From the NCBI GenBank assembly GCA_047967505.1, contig CM106541.1: a DNA stretch of 64,000 bases. One strand, written 5' to 3'. Position 1 is the first letter of the stretch. The number at the start of each line of letters is the position of its first letter. Made by a program: the position numbers and the translations under genes. Below, piece after piece: positions 46,024-58,309 of this stretch. The notes beneath the pieces are model-generated. The model made no database searches and was not told the DNA's origin. It saw nothing but the letters and a program-made list of their open reading frames with translations. The DNA comes from Dipteris shenzhenensis (Eukaryota > Polypodiophyta > Polypodiopsida > Gleicheniales).

Positions 46024-47284
46024 AAAGAATCAATCCAAAAGCTCGCTAAATGCAAACAAGATTTGGAAAGGTCTATTTATTGCCAAGTTCAACATGCTAT
46101 GGAGAAGGAACGAGAGAAGTCGATAGAATGAGTACAAAAGTTGAAGGGAACACCTTTGCGACTGAAGGAGAGGAAAAGACAATTGCAAGCTATGGATGCA
46201 TTGTCAACCAATAGTGGTGCCTGAAGAGGAGAATATGGGCTGCAAGGTTAGTTCCCCAAAGCTTCAATGAAATTTCTTACTCCAAAATATGATTCGTGGT
46301 GTTGCATTGTTTCCACTAAGACATATTTGTACTCTACTTTAGGAATTTCATGGAGGATGTGATGGGAACAATGGAAATGGATGATAGTGATCCTTCATAT
46401 GTTCTAAGAAGTTTAATAAAGCTAAATGATGTCATAGAAGTGTTGAAGGACCCTAGACAAAAAGGGCTACATAAACAAGTTGCTAGAGAGGTAATGAAGG
46501 ACTTCAAGGGCCTCGTGCAAGCAAAGGAGGTGCTTGGAGCTTGTGATGCTGCTGGTGTAAGTCATGAAGCTTACAACTCTATTTTTAAAATTTTCATGTC
46601 TGCTATGGAGGAAAAGTATAAGACCAATCTGCTAGAGAAAAGCTTAGAGGATACCATTGTGTAAGTGGCACAATGACTTGGAAGAGTAAAAAGAAATATG
46701 GCATCCAAAATCTTGATGCATTTAGAAAGTTTCTTAGACAAGGTCAAATAGATGAGCTTTGTTTTATTATGAGAGATTCAGGACAACATTGGGAGAATTC
46801 ATATCATTGATGGTAGAAGCATGGGGGGAGTCACATATTACACATTACATGGTAATCCTCCTTAGGTTGAAATTTTGTGCTTTAAACTTGAGTCACTTTA
46901 TGTTTCTAATACGATGTTTTTCTTTACAACATATTCTCTACGCACATGCACCATGGTTTGTGGAGCAATGGGGCCCTCTGTCCATTTGGAATACTCAAGG
47001 AATGGAGAAATCACACTATAGAGCAAAGGCAACATACTTCAAGAATACAAGGCATGGGGGTGGTATCGCGTGAAGCAATGCACTACAGGAAATGTTCGAT
47101 TGGTTTATTAGATGTCTAGAGGCAAGGACTCTCAAGCGTGATAAGGTAGAGGTATCAAGACTCGCAAAAGCAATTCAACATGTCAAGATGACAAGGAGAT
47201 GTGTTGCTTGGAATTCCTCAATAGGGAGCCAAGGGGTTGTGCTTTGGTTGCAGTCGTAGAGTCAGACAGGGGAGGCGTTGGGTC
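46024..47284 (+). pseudogene. Unidentified transposon-like gene, copy 2: middle and C-terminal part
   Basis: Continues the coiled coil (LAKCKQDLERS, QHAMEKEREKSIE) to about 46221. Next exon after an acceptor near 46343 (46350-46664: YVLRSLIKLNDVIEVLKD, QAKEVLGACDAAGVSHEAYN). Then an exon ending GWGESHITHYM-like text as AWGESHITHYM at a donor (46849), and an exon from about 46930 with ILYAHAPWFVEQWG and GMEKSHYRAKATYFKNTRHG. The last two match copy 1 (31868-33017). Stops after each piece. No named family can be assigned. Confidence 0.55.
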
Positions 47285-48348
47285 CTTAGAGAACCCCAAA
47301 TGTAAAATGTTTGATGAATAAAGTTAACACTATTTTGAGTCAATTATAGATTCGAAAATTCACAAATTTGTTTGAAAATTGCAGAATTGCATGTGCGACA
47401 TGGTAGGGCGGAGGGGTGAGTGGGTTTGGAGGGAGGGTGGTGAAAATTAAGTATTACCAAACTAGCAATAAAGCACCGAAGGGGGAGGGGGTGTACTCAA
47501 AAATCCCTAATTTAAAAGAAAAACCCTAAAGGGCTTTAAAAAAGACTATATAAGCACTTCAAAACCGTAAAATCCCTCATGTCTATGGCACGATTTAAAC
47601 AAACTGCTAGACCCATTTAGACACCACCCGCTCTCCTCCTCACAACTCTATGGCCTTCGAACACACCGTAAGCCCCAATGGCCAAGAGGGCAATGATCAA
47701 TAGGGATATAAAGGTGTTTCTCATCATCAAGAGTCCTAGCAATGTGAGTCCCTACCATCCGACTCTCATGGGGGATCCCAGAGATCTTAGCACCATGAGG
47801 AATCCTAGCATGATGAAGATCCAAGAACGATCAATGATCCTCTCAGTCCTTCCACACAACTAACCGTGGAAGTAGAGAGGTCTACCAAGAGGGATAAAAT
47901 AGTCCAATAAATTGTGATCAACTGCCCCTCCCTCCTCTGTGGGGTCCTAGCATGGAGCATCTAGACCAACAAGGGAAGCAAGAAAGGCAAAGAGATGAGA
48001 TGGAGATATTAAAGGCACCACAACAAGAGGAAGTATTTGGCGGGGGCTCGTAGATATAATGAACCTTGGCCCCAATCCTCCAACCAAGGAGACTGCATGA
48101 AAGAGCACCATCAACCCTCTGTGCCTCGAGATTGTCACATATGAGGAGCCTTTAGTATGAGCTAAGAAAGAGCCTCCGCCTGCTATTTCACAGCCTCATT
48201 TAAAGGAAATGGGACCAAGGACAAATAAGACCCCTAGGCACGACAAGCCACCTCGAAGGACCCACTAGACACAGGAAGAGGAGTTTGAAGAAGCAATTTC
48301 AAGGGAGGAGAGGCGAAAGAAGTTCAAAGTGCCATGGGGCCATGTTCA
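47285..48348. other. Unassigned stretch before copia 2
   Basis: One short plus-strand frame (47678-47863) without domains. Close to the insertion point a frame reads EEEFEEAISREERRKKFKV (to about 48339). It could be the basic tail of the H3-like sequence that resumes after copia 2, but this is only a guess. Confidence 0.3.
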
Positions 48349-49085
48349 TGTTAGATATCAATGCTCCACTCTCATGTAACTATGCAGGAACCAGCTAACT
48401 CTACTTGTAAGCCCCCATATGAGGAGAAGGCATTTGAGTAGCTCGATTATCTGGTAGGTCCTGGTTTGGACACAAGATAGGGGCCATGTGTGGCATGATG
48501 GTTGGACGGCTTCAAATAGAGTTGGCACACTGCCAACTAGCCTACATGCAAGTGTGGGAAGGCATCCCATGACTGACCGCACTGAGGGTAGATGGAGCAT
48601 TTCTTGGGGCTGCCCACTCTCGGGTTGCGAGGCCCCACCGTTTGGAGCCCCAAATGATCTCGGATGGCTCTGGGTTGAACAGCAACCATAGGTTAGTTGC
48701 TCTATTCTACGCCACGGTTCTAACATGTGGTCGGTGGCCTATTTCGAGATGGACCTCCAGTCGGTCGTTTTTGGGCCGACTGGGTCAGTCTCCCGATTGG
48801 GTCTAGCTGACTAGGAGTGGTGGCTATATAAGAGCAAGCCCGTGAAGCCCATCATCATCACTGGCTATAGTAACCCTGATTCCTTAGCATCCAGCCTCCG
48901 TCCTCTATTATTTCCAGCACACCATCGAAGCTTCTCACACAGGAGCACACGCTTGGGAGGCAGCACCATCTATTGTATCAGTTTTACAGTAATCAAATTT
49001 TTGATTCTCCATACTATCTGCTTTTCTCTCTTGCATACGAGATCCTGTTATCTGTTGAGCACATACGTTGTATTGTTTTCTTACA
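48349..49085 (+). repeat. 5' LTR, copia 2
   Basis: 737 bp. It contains GGTGGCTATATAAGAGCAAG (TATA-like, 48821-48840), marking the likely transcription start, and ends TTACA before the primer site at 49086-49097. Confidence 0.92.
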
Positions 49086-49155
49086 TGGTATCAGAGCTTG
49101 GGCTCTAGTAAGAAGATTTGGTAGTGTGTTTCTATTTGCAAGCAGATTGTGAGAG

Positions 49156-52100
49156 ATGGCCCAACCCGCAAGACTGCAAATCCCACCGTTCGGCGAAAAT
49201 AGAAAGTGGGATGGCACTAACTATCCACTCTAGAAGTTCAAGATGAAGACCATGCTAAGGGCATATGAGCTTTGGGATACTGCTACTAGGGTGGACGTGA
49301 AGCCGGTTGCGAGATCAAATCCAACCAATGCAGATCAATAGATAGTATCAACTGCAGATGAGATTCTTGCGTGGACAAGAAGAAATGCAGATGCGCTGTG
49401 TTCTATTGTCTGTAGTGTAAGTGATTCTATCATGGCATTAATTCAACATGTCACCATAGTGGAGGAGGCATGGACGGTCTTGAAAAATCAATACGAGACC
49501 ACGAATCAGATAGGGATTCAGAATCTGGAGACTCAACTCGTGAATGAGAAACTGTATGAGTCTGAAATGGTAGAGAAATTCATCATCAAGGTGAAGAATC
49601 TACACGACTAGATGACTGTGATTGGCATCACCATCACCAGTGAGAATCTAGCACGAAGATGCATATGGATTCTCCCACAAAAGTGCGCTAAATACACAAA
49701 ACAAAAATCCGCCCCTCAACTTTGAGGATTTGAGCACGATGCTTCTAGAGGAGGAGATGCGTCAAAAGACGAGGACTAGAGAAGATTCGGCTTTCTCGGC
49801 TGGATCAAAGAAAGGTAAGGGTAAGGACTCTGGTAACCCATCTTCTTCTAATGATAAAAAGATAAAGAAGAAGATCAAGTGCTTCTATTGCAACAAGGCA
49901 GGGAACAAGCAAGATTGAGTGCTGGAAGAAGAGTGCAGAGATGAGAAGAACGAAGTAAATAAAGAGTCCACCAATAGCATGCAGGCAATACCAATAGAGC
50001 TATTCATAAGCAATTGAGGAGATTTGCATGGAGGCAGTTCATGTACCTATGGATGAACCTTGGATTATTGACAGTGGTGCATCACGCCACATGACCAATC
50101 GGAAGGACTGGTATACCTCTCTACATCCGATAGGGAATGACATTTTGGTAGTAGTCGGCAATGATGCAAAATGTCCAGCAAAAGGAAAAGGTACGATTGC
50201 TCTCAAGTCAAATGGAGTTGTAAAACAGTTGTCTGATGTTCTTTATGTGCCATATATCAAGAGGAACTTGTTGTCCATTTTTGCGATCACGGATTAGGAC
50301 CTCAAAGTTCACTTCGATAAGAATGGCGCACAGATTTTGGATCTTCAAGGGAAGGTCATTGGTAAAGGTACATGGCGTAACAACATCTATGCACTCTTAG
50401 CTTTCACTGCTTGAGCCAATGTGAGCAACACTAAGCTGTGGCATGAGAGGTTTGGTCATCTAAACCTTAGTTCTTTAAAGGAGATGCATAAAAGTGGAAT
50501 GATTGCAGACCTACCAGAAATTACAGATTTGCCCGATGTATGTGAAGCTTGCATGATGGGCAAGCAACATCGGCAGCCCTTTCCTAAAGAGGCCAGTAGG
50601 GCAAAGGCTCCTCTAGAGCTCATTCACATGGACCTCTGCAGAAATATGGAGACAAAAGCTTTGGGTGGTTCCTACTACTTCATGACGCTGATCGACGACT
50701 ACAGTAGAAGGATATGGATATACTTCGTGAAGACTAAAGATGAGGCTTTTAGTAAGTTCAAAGAATGGCATGTAATGGTCGAGAGAGAAATGGGGAGGAA
50801 GGTGAAGAAGTTGAGATTAGACAAAGGTGGTGAGTTCACATCAAGTAAATTCAAAAGTTACTGCAAAAGTCACGGTATCAAGAGGCAAAAACCCCCACCA
50901 CATAAATCACAACAAAATGGAGTAGCAGAGCGCAAGATGCACGTCATCTGCAAAATGGGTAGGAGTATGATGAAAGGGAAAGTCTTTCTAGGCTGAAGCA
51001 TGTAACACTATAGTTTACATTCTGAATTGTAGCTACACGAAGGCTATGAATGGAGGGATGACTCCACTGCAGGCCTTTTCTCGTAGGAAACCTTCTGCTG
51101 CACATTTCAGAGTTTTTGGATGTGACTGTTTTGTGCATGTCCCTCATGCTAACAAGACCAAATGGGAACCGAAGAGCCAAAAGTGTATTTTCTTGGGCTA
51201 CAGTGAAGAGGTGAAGGGTTACCGTCTCTATAATCTTGTTACCAAGAAGTTCATAGTAAGTCATGATGTGGTCTTCTCAAAATAGCCGCATCAATTGGAG
51301 GAGGATGCTTCCTTCCTAGATAACCAGGACCAGGATGTCCATCCAGTCAACCACCAATAGCAGACCGAACTCCCCCAATGATGCTTGGGAGGATTCAAGA
51401 TAAAGAAGAGAAAGAAGAGCTATAGAACCACAACAGCAATGGCCATTCCCAAAGTGGGTAAAGTAGCTTTTGGACAGCAGAGAACCTCCATCCATTGAGG
51501 AGGAATCATCCGAAGACCGCCGGACCAAGAGATTAGAGGAGCAAAGAAGGGCGTAGGAACACTTGGTCAACTACGCTTTGATGAGAGAGCTGATCCATGC
51601 TAAAGAACCCAAGTGTCTTAAAAGAGGCACAGGGTGATGATAGGTGAATGGAAGCTATGTAGTCAGAGTATGGCTCCATAATGAAGAACAACACTTGGGA
51701 CCCTGTGGATCAACCACCAAAACGCAAGGTAATCGGCACCAAGTGGGTATACAAGACCAAGTACAAGTCCGACGGCACATTGGATAAGTACAAGGCTCAA
51801 CTTGTGGTAAAAGGATTTGCATAGGTACATGGTTTTGATTATCAGGATACTTTTGCTCCCACAGCTTGACTAACCACAATTCGCAGTGTTTTGGCTCTAG
51901 TAGCACAGGAAAGTTGGCCTATGTTTCAGATGAATGTAAAATCCGCCTTTCTGAATGGAGATCTCAAGGAGGAGGTATACGTGGAACAACCACTAGGTTT
52001 TGTGATCCCGAGTTCAAAAGGTAAAGTTTGTAAACTAAAGAAGGCACTTTATAGGCTGAAACAGGCCCCACGAGTGTGGTACTAGTGGATTGATGCCTAC

Positions 52101-52715
52101 TTTCTACAAAATGGGTTTAGGAGGAGCCCATCTGATGCAAATTTGTATATCTATAGAGAAGGAGGTAGGTGTATGATCATGGTCCTTCATGTGGACAACC
52201 TTGTCATAACAAAGAACCATGAAGAGAAGATCTCGCAGATAAAGTAGTTGCTAGGAAGAGATTTTGAAATGATAGACCTTAGACTGATGCATTTCTATTT
52301 GGGGATTGAAGTTTGGCAAGATCCAAAATAGATCTTCATCTCATAGCTGAAGTATGCTAGAGAGATACTGAAGGCATTTGGCATGGCTGAGTGCAAGACA
52401 GTTGGCACCCCTATGGAGGTTGACGTGAAGCTTTCAAACAAGGATTCATCACCATTGGTGGACAAAGTGAAATATAGAAGTCTTGTGGGCAGTTTGATTT
52501 ACTTGTGCAACATGTGGCCAAACATCAGTTTTGCAACTGGTGTACTAAGCAGGTTTTCCAATAAAACACATTGAGATTCAATATCACTTTGTACGCGAGC
52601 TCATCATGGATGGAGAGGTCAACTTGGTGTACTGTCCAACTATAGAGAATGCTAGCTGGGACATCTTCATGAAGGCTCTTAGAAGAGACTTTCTGGAGAG
52701 GCATCTTCATTGACT
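49156..52715 (+). pseudogene. Copia 2 gag-pol polyprotein, broken, RNase H deleted
   Basis: Gag from 49156 (MAQPARLQIPPFGENRKW, then many stops). Decayed zinc knuckle CFYCNKAGN at about 49879. Protease IIDSGASRHMTN at 50064. GAG-pre-integrase WHERFGHLN with CEACMMGKQH (50439-50567). Integrase LIDDYSRRIWIYF and LRLDKGGEFTSS (50688-50847). RT with MNVKSAFLNGDLKEEVYVEQ (51927) and HVDNLVIT where YVDDLIIT is expected (52190). After SRFSNKTH (52573) the frame jumps directly to QYHFVRELIMDGE, the C-terminal end of RNase H, so its central part is missing. Dead. Confidence 0.87.
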
Positions 52716-52767
52716 TGGCATTGGGCCGAAAAAGTAAGTTCACTTGCAGGTGGACATTGAGGGGGGG

Positions 52768-53498
52768 TGTTAGATATCAATGCTCCACTCTCGTGTAGCT
52801 ACACAAGAACCAACTAACTCTACTTGTAAGCCCCCCATATGAGAAGGCATTTGAGTAGCTCAGTTATCCGATAGGTCCTAGTTTGGACACTAGATGGGGG
52901 CCATGTGTGTCCTGATGGCTGGATGGCTTCAGATAGAGTTGGCACCCTGCCAACTAGGCTACATGCAAGTGCAGGAAGGCATCCCATGACTGACCGCACT
53001 GAAAGTAGATGGAGCGTTTCCCAGGGCACCCCACTCTAGGGTTGCGGGGCTTGTTTGGAGCCTGAGATGATCCTGGCTCTAGGCCGAATGGAGACCGTAG
53101 GTTAGTTGCTCTATTCTGTGCCACGGTTCTAACATTTGGTCGATGGCCTATTTCGAGACCGACCTCCAGTCGGTGGCCGTTTTGGGCCGATTGGGTTAAT
53201 CTCCCAATTGGGTCTAACTGACTACAACTGGTGGCTATATATAAGAGCAAGCCCCTGAAGCCCATCATCATCATTGGCTACAACAACCCTAATTCCTTAG
53301 CATCCAACCTCCGTCCTCTACTATTTCCAACATGCCATCGAAGCTTCTCACACAGGAGCACATGGCTGGGAGATAGCGCCATCTATTGTATCAGTTTTAT
53401 AGTAATCAAATTTTTTATTCTCCATGCTATCTTCTTTTCTCTCTTGCATACGAGATCCTGTCATCTGTTGAGTATAGACATTGTATTGTTTTCTTACA
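52768..53498 (+). repeat. 3' LTR, copia 2
   Basis: 731 bp. By eye a close match to 48349-49085 with scattered substitutions and small indels, e.g. ATATATAAGAGC for ATATAAGAGC. Confidence 0.92.
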
Positions 53499-53549
53499 GT
53501 CGAGAGGCCAATGCAGGGTCCCCCAAAAATTAAGAGGTGCAAAAAATTA

Positions 53550-53836
53550 GGCATGAAGGAACTTCAAGAGATCCAAAAGTTCCAAACCACTATGGACAAT
53601 CTCATTAACCATGCACCTTCCAGCGTGTTGTATGTGAAATAGCATAGCATTACAAGGATGATGTGCATTTCACTTTAGGCGCTATGGGAGTAATTCAGGT
53701 GGCAACAGAGCTGATGACAATAGGTCTTTTTGAAGACACGGACTTATGTGCTATCCATGCCAAGAGAGTGACAGTGATGGACAAGGACCTTGCACTCACC
53801 AAGCGCAACTGGTCCGATCCCTCCCTTAGGCCCTAG
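53550..53836 (+). pseudogene. Diverged histone H3-like sequence, copy 1
   Basis: Frame one (53553 on): MKELQEIQKFQTTMDNLI, matching the alpha-N/alpha-1 part of H3 (ALREIRKYQKSTELLI). After a frame change near 53625: CEIA[17 protein letters not shown], then [17 protein letters not shown] (13 of the 17 residues are strictly H3-like and contiguous), [11 protein letters not shown], and a tail NWSDPSLRP-stop at 53836. The histone fold packages DNA as the H3-H4 tetramer. Loop 1 is not lengthened, so it does not show the usual CENH3 hallmark. One frameshift and one nonsense codon: pseudogene. It begins ~50 bp after copia 2, which may have separated it from its tail. Confidence 0.8.
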
Positions 53837-54664
53837 ATGTTGTTTAGGTTCAATTGGTGTAGCTTGAATCATTTTGTAAATCTCTGCCCTTTGAGGCCAA
53901 TGAATAAAAGATATTTTTATGTTCTATTACTGTTCCCATGTTATTATAAATGTTACATGATGCTTTCCACCAGTTTATACAAGTTCGGCATCATGTGGGA
54001 AGCTCAGAAATGCCAAAATCTGCTATGGTGCATATGAGGCCTATTTGACTTGAACACATTTGCCTTCTGCTCCACGGTGAGATTCTTATTGGATTGCTCA
54101 GAAATGACCATTATAGCGCAAAAATTTATCTGATAGCATGCTTTTGAACATAATAGTGAATGAAAATATTAATGCCAACAACAATTAAAGTTACAAAATA
54201 CAATGATAGTATAAAATAAATTTTGTAAAAGAATACAACATGGGCAAAGTATCCAAAAATTCTCAAATTCCCAAATTTAATGGGATTTTTCTCATTTGAG
54301 AATTCCCAAAGTATCCAAAAATTCCCAAATTCCCTAATATGGTGTTAAATGATTAAAAGAATAGAGGAATATATTTTTGTGCTCTTGGGAGTTAAGTTAT
54401 ACTTTTAATTATTCTCACCTATCCACATTGAGTTGTTTTCTTTGTGTTGTTTGCTTGCCTTATGATCTATGTCAACTAGCTTCTGATTCGTTGTTGTTAT
54501 TGTTTCTTTCTCAGCTTATTGCCATGGATTCCTTTCTAATATGCAATTAGTAGTTGCTCTATATTTGTGATTTGATTATGTTCATTTTGGTAAGTTTGTT
54601 ACATGGCTTACTCATGTGACCTCTATGACTCGGCTATGTCCCTTTTGGTTGAATTAGCTCTTTC

Positions 54665-54703
<39 letters not shown>

Positions 54704-54994
54704 ATGATGGATGATTTTTCATGTTACTTTCATTAAGAAGTGAAACTTTTACGTTGGCATTGAAAGTTTATATGCCCTAATAAAAATAGAAATTTGAAAC
54801 ATTCGCCAAGATTTGAAACTTGAATGCACAAATTTGAAAAGTTTTGCAAATATTTACATATTTTACTTAGAAACTCAAAATAAAATATTAAAAATTGTAG
54901 TATGTTTTTTTAAATTTGCAACTAAAAAGATTATGTGTTAAACTTTCTCCAATCTTTTATATTAATATAAGAGTATAGCTTCGATAAAAATATT

Positions 54995-55034
<40 letters not shown>

Positions 55035-55127
55035 ATGTTGTAACATTTTTCTTTACCTTTTTAGTGCTAATCCCATGTGATGTACGTAGTTACTATTTTA
55101 TGTATACATTTAGAGGGAATCGGTTAA
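53837..55127. other. AT-rich stretch with two GA microsatellites
   Basis: (GA)n runs at 54667-54702 and 54996-55031. No protein domain, hairpin or RNA gene recognised. The first few hundred bases could be 3' untranslated sequence of the H3-like gene. Confidence 0.5.
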
Positions 55128-58054
55128 GTGTGCCTAAAAAATTTCAATTCCTTTTGTCACACTCAATTTGGGTTACTCTTTCATTTTAAAATTGGATCTC
55201 ATTTCGAAGGAATTTATGCAAACATTAGGGGAGAATTGGGGTCTCCAAAGGGGCCCCAATTAGTGTTTCCTAATTTCAAGGGATTAGTGAGGTATTTGAG
55301 GTGTACCAATTGGAGTGCTCCTTTCTGTGGGGCAATGCCATGTGGAGGTGGAGGGTGGGTAGACCTGTAAACAGCCCCTATTAGCTACTCCTCTTACATC
55401 GGGGACCATTCAAACCATCTCTCCCCCCCTCAACCCATGCTTGACCCTTCTCCCATATGCACCTCCCCCAAACAAACCTACAAGTCATTCAAGAGGCGGT
55501 GGGCCCTTCTGGGCAAAATTTCCCCCCCTCTCAACTTGTTACAGGCCTGCCCCCTCCTCTTCTCTAGTCTAGCTCCATTCTTCCTCCATTTTTCAAACGT
55601 GGGAAGCCATGAAGTTTACATTTGGCTCTAAATGGGTAAGGTTGTCTTGGTTTATGCCTCTACACATTTTTGCTTCTTGTTTTCTAAATATCTAGATGCA
55701 CAAAAAAAACCATGTGGTCATGCAAGTGCCTAATCGCTTGGGGTGAATTGGGGAAGCAGGTCAGGTGAACAAAAGGGTGATTTGTTTCAATGCCATGTAT
55801 GTAAGGATAATGTGGTTGTCAAGTACCACGTCTCTTGCCAAATGTTATATTTTTCTTTCCAATATAGGAGCTGGAAGAAAACAGGTGGCAATTGGATCCC
55901 CCTTGACTCTAACAACGATGATAATATAGGGGTAAGTTTATGTATTGGTTCTCATTTAGGAGATGTCAAGAATGTGACTGTCACGTCACAGTGGACTCTC
56001 AGGGATGTGTGGGAACACCTATTGGTCATGGAGGATGGCTTGTCTGAGTCCTTTCACGGGTTTTAGCTCGGTAATCGAACCTACAAACATGATCATAGCA
56101 ACTCACCTCTTTTTATGATTAGTAGTTAGAAACTCACCTCTTGTTATGACTAGTAGTAGGTAGCAACTAGCTCTTGTTATGACTAGTAGTAGCTAGCCAA
56201 AAAGCTTGCAAGCAGATGTCGAGCAATGATTCATTCATGGAAAAGCCTCAATAGGGATATAAACGGGTGGAGGCAAGCAAGAAAGCTAGCAATGGTAGGG
56301 AAGAAAGAGCTTCCAAGAGCCAAAAGAAGGCACAAAGTCGGTGACCATCTCCTTTCCAACACGATGCCTACAAGAAACAAGAAGAATTACATTCAGTGGG
56401 CCTACCCTAAGGGTTTTGTTGGGGGGGATATTGACTTTTTTAATTATTATGGAAGGGGATGTGGTCAGAGATTAAAATTATCTACATTTAGTATATGTAA
56501 ATTAGGGAGTGGTCTACCTTATACATCAAGTTTGTTCTTGTTGTTGTTTTGCATCTAGGATGTTAGTCTAGATGTGGTTGATTGTTGAACCGTGAATTGT
56601 TACTGGCATGTTGATGATTTGCATGAAATGGTGTAGTTGTTTCATGTCTAGACTATTTACGTTGACTATTTACGTTGTAGTCAATGTTGAAGTCCCGTAT
56701 GATATATGTTGTAGTATTTTTTGGGATTTCTTGAATTTCTTTTTGTAAGGCTGGGCTTAATATTTGTGTTTGCGTCCTTTGTGACATACACGTTGATTAT
56801 TGTGGATGTTTTTGAGGTGGTTCTATCAAATATAAAGAGCAAGCATTTGCAACCTTAATCATGTGCTAATTTGTTTGTGAGGAGTTTGAGGTTTTGCTTT
56901 GTCCTACAATTCATGCAAGCAAGTAACCAATGGTTGCCACAGTTTTGTTGTTGTGGAGAGAGTGACGAAGAAAATTGGTGGGCCCAATTTCCTAACCATG
57001 GCAAATAGGTTCTTTTTCAACCGCTCCTTATAGTTGGTAGATGTACGTAAATATGTGAAGTCATGGTATTTGATTTTTGATTGCATAATCTTCTCAATGT
57101 TAGTGTCAACCAATGTGCCGCTCCACCTTTAGAATTGTGTCACTTTCTTTGAGACTTGTGCCTCTCATTTGGCTTTGCACATTCAGGTCCAAATGGGTGA
57201 CAACACTTGCCTTACTAAGATTTTCATCATTTGAAATAACAATTTCTTTATGCAATATGTAAACCTCTATCTATGTTAGTCAACTCCCACTTCATGATTT
57301 CTTGGAAGTAGGTTCATTTAGGGATCTCATATGCATGTGGTTGCCCAAAGAACAAAGTAGAGTGGGCTTTGAAGAAGTTTGTGCAGTGCACATATTGTTA
57401 AAGTGGGACAAAGCAAGATGCTCATGTAATTATGTGTGTAATTAGATTTTTTCTTGATTGCAACCATGACCATTGCATTGTGTCCTATCCACATCTACAA
57501 GCACATTTGCAACAGTTCGTCACAATGGTTACCCATAATGTCCCTCTTAGGTTAGCCTGTGTATTTGAGCAAATGGTATTCTGATTGATATTACGCAAGC
57601 CTCAATGATGTTCAATGAGGATGTCTACTTGGTTTTCTTTGACATGGTCATGTTGTTTATGGAAATTTTAGGTAATTTATGCTTATGTATCTTGCCAAAG
57701 CAAGGTGAACATATGTATCTTTGCCATAGCAGTGCATTGCATTCCAAAGATCACGCCGGTACAACAATACTTTAGCAGTGGGCTTTAGTTTTCTCAACTG
57801 GAATTTGAATGTTGAACAACCACAACAAAAGCATACAAAATTTGGAGAATCCGTGACTTTGTTGGTATAGGCAACTTAGGCAAGTTTTGTAACCCTTTCT
57901 GTTTTTTGTCTCATAGGTCGGTCATTGGTGTTGATCGACAGATCATGTTGGTTGCATTTTGTTGTGGGCAAGGTGTCAATTATTGGGGAAATTGTTGAGC
58001 AAGGTAGCAATTATTGGGGAAATGGTTATTCCATTAGGGTGCACTAAACTTAAT
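55128..58054. other. Non-coding stretch
   Basis: Short frames at 55128-55370, 55743-56066 and 56226-56558 show no domain, consistent splice pattern or similarity to anything else in the window. A ~30-bp tandem duplication (AGCAATTATTGGGGAAAT-like) lies at 57968-58024. Confidence 0.4.
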
Positions 58055-58301
58055 CTCAGGGGGATCACTATGTATAAACCCTCTATATCACGTGCGTTCA
58101 AGGCCCATATTTAAAATCCATTATCTATAAATTTTTTCATTAATAAATTGTACCCATTTTCTATACAAATCTGTAAATTTTTTCCAAAACTATTTTAAAT
58201 AGTCCCTTATGTATATTTATTTCTGTAAATTTTAGAAATAAAAAATATCCTTCTGTTGAACTCACGTGATAGGGTTACATATGATGAGTGACCCCCCCGA
58301 G
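58055..58301 (+). mobile_element. hAT-like MITE, copy 2 (8-bp TSD AACTTAAT)
   Basis: 247 bp, CTCAGGGGGATCACTATG ... TGAGTGACCCCCCCGAG, flanked by exact AACTTAAT at 58047-58054 and 58302-58309. No coding capacity. It is almost identical to copy 3 (61803-62049). Confidence 0.9.
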
Positions 58302-58309
58302 AACTTAAT

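Larger units (their letters stand above)
48349..53498 (+). mobile_element. Ty1/copia LTR retrotransposon 2
   Basis: LTRs 48349-49085 and 52768-53498 (TGTTAGATATCA...TTTTCTTACA), primer site TGGTATCAGAGC directly after the first, purine tract TTGAGGGGGGG before the second. Flanks GTTCA and GTCGA agree at three of five positions, so the duplication is decayed or doubtful. Order gag, protease, integrase, RT, with RNase H mostly deleted. Confidence 0.9.

Noticed and set aside
53550-53836. Centromeric H3 (CENH3)
   Set aside because: Loop 1 is not extended and the near-canonical [17 protein letters not shown] is not diagnostic for CENH3; only H3-like is supported.
55128-56558. Three medium plus-strand frames as genes
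   Set aside because: No domains, no consistent splice sites and no similarity to each other or to known families.
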